A stretch of 64,000 nt of DNA, taken from positions 42,904,001 through 42,968,000 of the forward strand of contig CM075101.1 in the NCBI GenBank assembly GCA_037576195.1, in the 5' to 3' direction. Source of the stretch: Phytoseiulus persimilis. Its lineage: Eukaryota; Arthropoda; Arachnida; Mesostigmata; Phytoseiidae. Positions 57,306 to 64,000 of the stretch are shown here, in pieces. The notes under the pieces are model-generated. The model was not told the origin of the DNA, did no database searches, and saw only the letters and a list, made by a program, of their open reading frames with translations. A program made the position numbers and the translations under genes. The first letter of the stretch is position 1, and every line of letters starts with the position of its first letter.

Positions 57306-59392
57306 TACTTTCCAACTCTTTTTTTTTTTTTTTTTTTTTTTCTGGCGGGAGGGGAAATCCCTTCGGATACAAGAGATAGGACTTTCGTCCGTTACCCTAG
57401 TTATGAGGTGTGTCCTCTAAAACCCCTCCCTCCGCCCTTTTGGTGACTGGGCACTCAGGGCAAGCCCTGTATTGTATTACTTCCGGGTCACCAAGGGCCG
57501 TCCGCTTCGTCAGTCAGCTCTCGTCTCCCTTTTTTGTTTATCTATTCTCCGTTCTGTCTTGCGGCTAGGGTTCCCTACGGGACCTCAGGCATAGTTTGCC
57601 CGTTTAGTTCTGCGTTTCTTCGCATGAGCATGTTCTCCTTTTTTTTGAGTATACATCCTATTTTGCGTGAGATTAAATTCCACTTACCTTCATTTTGCAG
57701 CATCTTTTGGACCAGTTCTGGGACCGAGCCTCCTTCTAAGCCTCGTCTTGGCTGAGACAGCGCTTCGCAAGTGAAGACCGTATGATCCACATCGTCTTCT
57801 GCCCCTGAATCGCAAATGATGCACAGTGGGCTAGGAGCTTTCTTGAAGCGATGGAGGTACTTCTGGAAATCTCCGTGTCCTGTGAGGACTTGGGTTGTGT
57901 GGTACGTTAGTTCACCGAATTCCCGCTTGTACCAGCTTCGCAGATCCGATATGCTATCGTAGGTCGTTCTGCCGGTCAGCGAGCTGCTCCAAGATTGTTG
58001 CCACTTGTTGAGCGTCTCTTCGCGTATCTCTTCATCCTTTTTGTGGGCCTCCTCGTCACTTCCGGACTCATCGTCCCCATCTCGGATCTTGTCGCGCCTG
58101 TAGGTCTCCACTCTCTCCTGCGCTAGGAAGGGCCAGGGGATCGCGCGGGCCAGCACAAGCAACGCTGAAGTGGATACCGTGCGATAGGCTCTAGTGATCC
58201 TTATCGCGGTGATTCTTTGCGCTCGTTCCAGAGCGTCTCTGTTCTTTTTGTATCGCAGCGCAGATGGACTCCAAATAGGGGCGGCATACAGTGCGATGGA
58301 TTGGGCCACTGTGGCCAAAATCCTCCTTTGGTCCTCAGATGCTCCATAGGTGCGCGGTAAAATCGTCGCTATGTCGGTTGCCGCTTTCGTGGCCTTATTG
58401 ACGACCATCTTGATGTGTTCAGTCCCCTTCAGGTCTGACTGTAATAGAACTCCCAAGTATTTCGCGGATCTGGCCACTTCTACTCTATGTCCTTCCACTA
58501 CCACTCTTGGGAGGCGGTCCTTTTTGCGTTTGATCAGCATCACGGCCTCCGTTTTCTCAGGCGCAAGGGCGAGGTGATTCGCTTTCATCCACCGTGAGAT
58601 TATGTCAAGTGAGTCCTGTGTGATTTCTTCCAGTTCCTCAATTGATCTTGCCTTCGTTATGATCGCAAGGTCGTCAGCGTATGCGATAGTCACAGCTCCC
58701 CTTGGGAGTACCTCTCTCAAAACGTCGTCATAAGCCACGTTCCACAAGGTCGGTCCTAACACCGAACCCTGCGGAACTCCCGCTGACATTCGATGGGTTC
58801 GACCTTTCTCGTCGACGATCCATCTATTTTGTAGGTAGCAGCTCAGTATTCTCCGGAGGTAAGGGGAGATCTGCCTCTTCTGCAGACTTTTCAGGACTAC
58901 CTCCCACTCCACCGAATTGAAGGCATTCCTGACATCCAGAAGGGTGATGAGGACACGGTCTCTCAGCTTCCGTGAGCGCTGCTTCTCGGCATCAACTATT
59001 TGTGTAACCCTTTCCAGGGCAGACAGGGTGGATCTTCCTCTTCGAAAGCCAAACTGGTTTTCGGAGAGACGCCCGTCCTCTTCAAGCTCATCTTGTAGTC
59101 TCCTGTTTATGATGCTCTCCACTGCCTTGGCGGTTGTGTCCAGCAGGCATATGGGTCTGTAGGAGTTCGGTTTCCCAGATTTCGGGATCAGTACGAGCCT
59201 TGCAGTTCGCCATTGGGGTGGGAAGATTCCACTCTGTATGATCGCGTTTGCGGCTTTTCCGAAGATGGATGGCCATCTCTTCATGAGTATCTTGAGAGCT
59301 TCTGCTGGGATGCCATCGGGTCCTGGTGTTTTGCGGAGCGCGATTCGATCGGCAGCGTCTATAACTTCTGGGTGTATATACTTTCCAACTCT
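57306..59392 (-). mobile_element. 5'-truncated R1-like LINE inserted in the 45-bp minisatellite
   Basis: On the minus strand the element runs from 59378 to a poly-A tail (a T-run at 57319-57341). TACTTTCCAACTCT flanks both sides (57306-57319 and 59379-59392), a 14-bp target duplication that is itself minisatellite sequence. The 5' end begins inside the RT domain, typical of target-primed reverse transcription that stopped early. Total about 2.06 kb. Confidence 0.93.
57575..59284 (-). CDS. R1-like reverse transcriptase, C-terminal 569 codons open
   Basis: The frame is open up to the truncation point (upstream of 59284 it reads VIDAADRIALRKTPGPDGIP in the same frame, with no start). RT motifs in order: RLVLIPKSGKPNSYRPICLL, NQFGFRRGRSTLSALERV, LLDVRNAFNSVEW, AGVPQGSVLGPTLWNVAYDD, VTIAYADDLAIIT and KYLGVLL. 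A thumb and connector region follows, then a CIICDSGAEDDVDHTVFTC zinc knuckle of the R1/Jockey type. No endonuclease is present because of truncation. The absence of lesions over 569 codons indicates a young insertion from an active source. Confidence 0.9.
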   Translation of the reverse strand: MKRWPSIFGKAANAIIQSGIFPPQWRTARLVLIPKSGKPNSYRPICLLDTTAKAVESIINRRLQDELEEDGRLSENQFGFRRGRSTLSALERVTQIVDAEKQRSRKLRDRVLITLLDVRNAFNSVEWEVVLKSLQKRQISPYLRRILSCYLQNRWIVDEKGRTHRMSAGVPQGSVLGPTLWNVAYDDVLREVLPRGAVTIAYADDLAIITKARSIEELEEITQDSLDIISRWMKANHLALAPEKTEAVMLIKRKKDRLPRVVVEGHRVEVARSAKYLGVLLQSDLKGTEHIKMVVNKATKAATDIATILPRTYGASEDQRRILATVAQSIALYAAPIWSPSALRYKKNRDALERAQRITAIRITRAYRTVSTSALLVLARAIPWPFLAQERVETYRRDKIRDGDDESGSDEEAHKKDEEIREETLNKWQQSWSSSLTGRTTYDSISDLRSWYKREFGELTYHTTQVLTGHGDFQKYLHRFKKAPSPLCIICDSGAEDDVDHTVFTCEALSQPRRGLEGGSVPELVQKMLQNEGKWNLISRKIGCILKKKENMLMRRNAELNGQTMPEVP

Positions 59393-61506
59393 GGAGGGGT
59401 GATTTCGAGACCGATCTGAGCATTACTTTCCAACTCTGGAGGGGTGATTTCGAGACCGATCTGAGCATTACTTTCCAACTCTGGAGGGGTGATTTCGAGA
59501 CCGATCTGAGCATTACTTCCCAACTCTGGAGGGGTGATTCCGGGCTCAATCTGAGCATTACTTCCCAACTCTGGAGAGGTGATTCCGAGACCGATCTGAG
59601 CATCACTTTCCAACTCTGGAGGGGTGATTTCGAGACCGATCTGAGCATTACTTCCCAACTCTGGAGGGGTGATTCCGGGCTCAATCTGAGCATTACTTTC
59701 CAACTCTGGAGGGGTGATTCCGAGACCAATCTGAGCATTACTTTCCAACTCTGGAGGGGTGATTCCGGGCTCAATCTGAGCATTACTTTCCAACTCTGGA
59801 GGGGTGATTTCGAGACCGATCTGAGCATTACTTTCCAACTCTGGAGGGGTGATTTCGAGACCGATCTGAGCATTACTTTCCAACTCTGGAGGGGTGATTT
59901 CGAGACCGATCTGAGCATTACTTCCCAACTCTGGAGGGGTGATTCCGAGACCAATCTGAGCATTACTTCCCAACTCTGGAGGGGTGATTTCGAGACCGAT
60001 CTGAGCATTACTTTCCAACTCTGGAGGGGTGATTTCGAGACCGATCTGAGCATTACTTTCCAACTCTGGAGGGGTGATTTCGAGACCGATCTGAGCATTA
60101 CTTCCCAACTCTGGAGGGGTGATTCCGGGGTCAATCTGAGCATTACTTCCCAACTCTGGAGGGGTGATTCCGAGACCAATCTGGGCATTTCGTTCCAACT
60201 CTGGAGGGGTGATTTCGAGACCGATCTGAGCATTACTTTCCAACTCTGGAGGGGTGATTCCGGGGTCAATCTGAGCATCACTTTCCAACTCTGGAGGGGT
60301 GATTCCGGGGTCAATCTGAGCATTCACTTTCCAACTCTGGAGGGGTGATTCCGGGGTCAATCTGAGCATCACTTTCCAACTCTGGAGGGGTGATTCCGGG
60401 GTCAATCTGAGCATTCACTTTCCAACTCTGGAGGGGTGATTCCGGGTCAATCTGAGCATACTTTCCAACTCTGGAGGGGTGATTCCGGGGTCAATCTGAG
60501 CATCACTTTCCAACTCTGGAGGGGTGATTCCGGGGTCAATCTGAGCATTCACTTTCCAACTCTGGAGGGGTGATTCCGGGGTCAATCTGAGCATTACTTT
60601 CCAACTCTGGAGGGGTGATTCCGGGGTCAATCTGAGCATCACTTTCCAACTCTGGAGGGGTGATTCCGGGTCAATCTGAGCATTACTTTCCAACTCTGGA
60701 GGGGTGATTCCGGGGTCAATCTGAGCATTCACTTTCCAACTCTGGAGGGGTGATTCCGGGGTCAATCTGAGCATTACTTTCCAACTCTGGAGGGGTGATT
60801 CCGAGACCAATCTGAGCATTACTTCCCAACTCTGGAGGGGTGATTCCGGGTCAATCTGAGCATTACTTTCCAACTCTGGAGGGGTGATTCCGGGGTCAAT
60901 CTGAGCATTACTTTCCAACTCTGGAGGGGTGATTCCGGGGTCAATCTGAGCATTACTTTCCAACTCTGGAGGGGTGATTCCGGGGTCAATCTGAGCATTA
61001 CTTTCCAACTCTGGAGGGGTGATTCCGGAGACCAATCTGAGCATTACTTTCCAACTCTGGAGGGGTGATTCCGAGACCAATCTGAGCATCACTTTCCAAC
61101 TCTGGAGGGGTGATTCCGGGACTCAATCTGAGCATTACTTTCCAACTCTGGAGGGGTGATTCCGAGACCAATCTGAGCATTACTTTCCAACTCTGGAGGG
61201 GTGATTCCGGGGTCAATCTGAGCATTACTTTCCAACTCTGGAGGGGTGATTCCGGGGTCAATCTGAGCATTACTTTCCAACTCTGGAGGGGTGATTCCGG
61301 GGTCAATCTGAGCATTACTTTCCAACTCTGGAGGGGTGATTCCGGGCTCAATCTGAGCATTACTTTCCAACTCTGGAGGGGTGATTCCGAGACCAATCTG
61401 AGCATTACTTTCCAACTCTGGAGGGGTGATTCCGGGGTCAAGTCTGAGCATTACTTTCCAACTCTAGAGGGGTGATTCCGAGACCAATCTGACCATACTT
61501 TTCAAA
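59379..61506. repeat. 45-bp minisatellite array 2, about 47 units
   Basis: Same unit as array 1 (CTGGAGGGGTGATTCCG ... ATCTGAGCATTACTTTCCAA). Four sub-variants alternate after GTGATT: TCGAGACCGATC, CCGGGCTCAATC, CCGGGGTCAATC and CCGAGACCAATC. The first half is rich in the first variant and the second half in the third. Occasional 44- and 46-bp units occur (for example near 60325 and 60445), which break the otherwise open frames. The original left edge is at about 57302, beyond the LINE. Confidence 0.96.
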
Positions 61507-61616
61507 GTTGGAATGCTGACCCAGTGAAGGGAGAGAAAAGTGCCTCGATGGCAGGGAGCGCCGTCCAAGCGCGCGCAGCGCGGCCGACTCCAGTCGGCCT
61601 AAGGCCGGCTGGTTAT
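61507..61616. repeat. 3' flank cassette after array 2
   Basis: It matches 2704-2788 after array 1, with an extra hairpin segment (GGCCGACT CC AGTCGGCC) before GGCCGGCTGGTT. See the array-1 entry. Confidence 0.8.
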
Positions 61617-61657
61617 GTTATATTGGCCTCCGGTGGAGCCTGACGCAGTGGATGACA

Positions 61658-63367
61658 TCACTGTTCCGGATTGGTATCAGCCATGAGAGCGTAGCTGTGA
61701 TCCGAACCAATGTTTTCAGGGTTTGTTGTGGCGGCCCAGTCCACAGGATGGGAGTTGACTTCGGTGTTGTAGGGCGAGTATCTGACGAGCCCCGGCTCCA
61801 AGACCTCAGGTATATCGAACTCCGCTTCCAAGGCAGCCACGTCGAATTCGGAGGCATAGTCTAAATCCTCTTGGAAAGTTGTAGCTGCAGAGTCGGAGAA
61901 CGCGGCGTCGGAGGCGTTTTCAGCGTAGGCAGTGTTATCGTAGCCCTTCGCCTCTGGGTCGCGGGGCTGTTCGAACTCAGCTTCGAGCGTGATCGCGTCG
62001 TACTCGGATTCCGAGTCCGCTTCCTCTCCGAAGGCCGTGATCGTTGATTGCTGGTGACTGGCGCCCGCGCACTGAGGCAGTTTGCCGACCTTTTTATTTC
62101 TTACGGTCGATGAATTCTATATCTGTGATCTCTCCGTTGTCCGAGAGGTTCCAGGAGTCGATTATTCTGGCTCCATTCGATCGGGTCGCTCTGCTCGGCC
62201 GCCATAGTATATGGCGTACCGCATTGGTGTGAGCCGTCAAGTTCACCACAACGTCTTGAGCAGCGTTGACGAGAACGTTCACAAGAGACCAGACAGGGCC
62301 GTGAACCCCAGCGGCATTATTTGCTTCGACGTCATTATTGGTTCGCGAAGCCAAGCGATTCACGGATAGGTCGTTTGGACCAACGCTTCTTATCCATTGC
62401 GCACGGATGTACTCGAGGAATTGGGGGGACCCAACATGAAGATCTCGAGCTTCGTTCGCAAGTTGTTCGAACGCACTTTCAATGAGAGGTCCCGGGAGCA
62501 GAGGCAGGGCTTTGAAACTCGAGAATTTCGAACGGACATCCCCTGGTCGCCTTATTTCTAGCGCCATGCCCACTGATGGTTTGGATGCGTTCCGAACCAA
62601 GCATTGCGGGAGTGGAAAAGGCATCCGTAGAGCGCTGCCCCGGCAAACTGCGACCGTACGGCTGCTCGGATCGCATTATCCCAACTGCTTGCAGAGATTC
62701 AGAGGGACGGTTTTGTACGTTGCATCCGCATGCATAATACTTGCCTGCTCCAGCGCCCTGAGGAGCGCAGTAGTGGTCAGCAGTACTACAAATCGGGGTT
62801 GTAAAAGCTCAGCATGCGTTGCCCGTCCTCTGTACAAGTGAACCCAGGGATGTCATTAGAGACTATCTTTTCGTGGAGTTCACGTAGAGTTCTGACTTCC
62901 CCCTGTGATACATGACCGGCGTTCAAGCGGATGGTGCGAGCCATTTTCGCTGGAATAATCTGAGATGCCGGCTCAAACGGCAGTCTGCGCCGTTGTCGCA
63001 AAATGACCTCTACAGGTTGCTGACGAGGATTGTCCCGGATATCACTCGGGCAGTCAGTCTTCGTTTGCCGATATTCAGCGCCGTAGCCCCCGGCGTCGGT
63101 TGAATGATTGTGGACACCCGTGAGGGTAATGATCTCCCCGTTCGGCCGGATTTTGGCAACCGCTGGACAGCGGACGGCAACTGAGGCATACGATATGCAC
63201 CTTAAGGTGAACATAGTTCCATCGGTGGTTTTGCGTTTCATATGGAAGAAGGACACTGAAGAGCCTTCCGACTCATTCGAGGCGTGGCGACCTGCCTTGT
63301 GGCACCAGCAGTCAGAATCTCCATGACGGAGGCTGGTAACTTTCATGAGTTTTTCAGGGCTCGCCAT
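61658..63367 (-). pseudogene. Intronless MULE gene copy D, core deleted, acidic C-terminal tail
   Basis: The first frame (63367-62786) holds a FLYWCH-like finger (VSFFHMKRKT, LRCISYASVAVRCPAVAK, GVHNHSTDAGG) and the MULE N-terminal part (LRELHEKIVSNDIPG, GQRMLSFYNPDL) with no introns, where copies A and B have two. About 150 residues with the first two catalytic aspartates are missing. A second frame (62624-62094) resumes at SVGMALEIRRPG and includes FLEYIRAQWIRSVGPNDL and RTNNDVEANNA. A further frame (about 62060-61658) is acidic, with two related units, EYDAITLEAEFEQP and EFDVAALEAEFDIP, and a stop. No Ulp1 domain is seen. It may be an old intronless lineage or a processed copy. No poly-A was found. 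Confidence 0.75.
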
Positions 63368-64000
63368 TTTTTTATGAATCTTAGTGCCTTATGAATCCAA
63401 ACTCTCGTATTCGTATGTATAACTTGAAAAGTAACGATGATGTTCAGTCTCACGGACTACGAGGTAGCTATGTATCAAGAGATATTCAAGTGGGTCCCTG
63501 AACGGTTTATGACATCAAGCTATCGGATCTGGTGTCTGATCTTCTATGATCACTGTTTCAAATATCGGGTATCTCAAACATACATACATTGGCAACATGA
63601 AATATGCACAAGTATCTATATCAATAAGAGCTCTCGCAAGTCGAATCTCCGAAAATCTTGGGAAGAGAACTTAGGTTAGATGACGCTCTCCAACCGACGC
63701 TAACAGGTCAAACCTCGAATCTGGAATGAGGCCAACGGTCCGCCAAACCGTTATCGCGGGAGACTTCCCCGACAATTTGAAATTCGTGGGTCCGACGGAA
63801 CACAACGAACTTTGCCAGGATATGATAGCTTCCCGGAATCCTATTCGATTTGAGGGAACGGAAGAAACATGGGAACAAATAAAATATAGAGAGTAATGGG
63901 ATGATAGCAATGGGAATAATCATTGTTGTCTGCTGGCTCAGCCGATTGAATGTGATCACCTCGTGATAGCGTCCTCCTCTGAGCACGGATCTTAAGAGAG
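63368..64000. other. No recognisable gene
   Basis: Only short frames without known motifs. Nothing further is seen up to the window edge. Confidence 0.4.

Noticed and set aside
57319..57341. Poly-T run as a polymerase III terminator
   Set aside because: It is the poly-A tail of the minus-strand LINE, next to its target duplication.
59088..61475. Long periodic frames over array 2 (up to 411 codons)
   Set aside because: Same 45-bp repeat artefact. Frames shift wherever a 44- or 46-bp unit occurs.
1..64000. CRISPR arrays, bacterial operons, Shine-Dalgarno sites
   Set aside because: The repeats lack spacer structure, genes are spliced, and all recognised families are eukaryotic transposons.

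Overview
The window looks like a transposon-dense, gene-poor stretch of an animal genome, most likely an arthropod. The evidence is GT-AG introns of about 80-420 bp, and a mix of MULE, Merlin, hAT, pogo/Tigger, gypsy, copia and non-LTR families, with TTAGG-like motifs near 7.37 kb. I find no operons, no ribosomal genes and no convincing single-copy host gene. Every coding region I can name belongs to a mobile element. The species cannot be fixed from the sequence.

Layout. 0-13 kb: a 45-bp minisatellite (1.85-2.70 kb), a decayed hAT of the ZMYM/TTF type (3.9-4.9 kb, minus), a FLYWCH/MULE fragment (5.1-5.6 kb, minus), a Merlin transposase broken by one stop (5.8-6.7 kb, minus) and a 243-bp MITE with an 11-bp target duplication. 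A spliced BED-finger hAT gene (7.96-12.77 kb, minus) is split by a pogo-like transposon that has an open transposase frame and about 255-bp inverted repeats. 13-25 kb: a tRNA-like SINE, an apparently intact seven-exon gene joining a FLYWCH finger, a MULE transposase and a Ulp1/SENP cysteine protease (14.13-17.47 kb), a copia relic, and a second copy of the fusion gene whose transposase core is deleted but whose protease is intact (22.3-24.9 kb).

25-35.5 kb: a gypsy element on the minus strand with 236- and 302-bp LTRs, split by a nearly intact 4.8-kb non-LTR element on the plus strand. 35.5-47.5 kb: sparse sequence, then a third MULE/Ulp1 copy with a swapped N-terminal zinc finger, itself hit by two DNA elements. 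47.5-53.0 kb: a second gypsy element with 160-bp LTRs and a GAAT target duplication. 53-64 kb: inverted-repeat elements, a Tigger relic, a 5'-truncated R1-like LINE inserted in a second, larger 45-bp minisatellite array, and an intronless MULE copy with an acidic tail.

The most interesting system is the FLYWCH-MULE-Ulp1 family. There are five copies or fragments. One closes perfectly in frame across six introns. Two have independently lost the central transposase region, and one has exchanged its DNA-binding finger. The second theme is the 45-bp minisatellite, which occurs at two distant loci with the same divergent terminal unit and the same 3' flank, suggesting it moves as part of an element. 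Exon joins were read by eye. Element names rest on motifs, not database searches.
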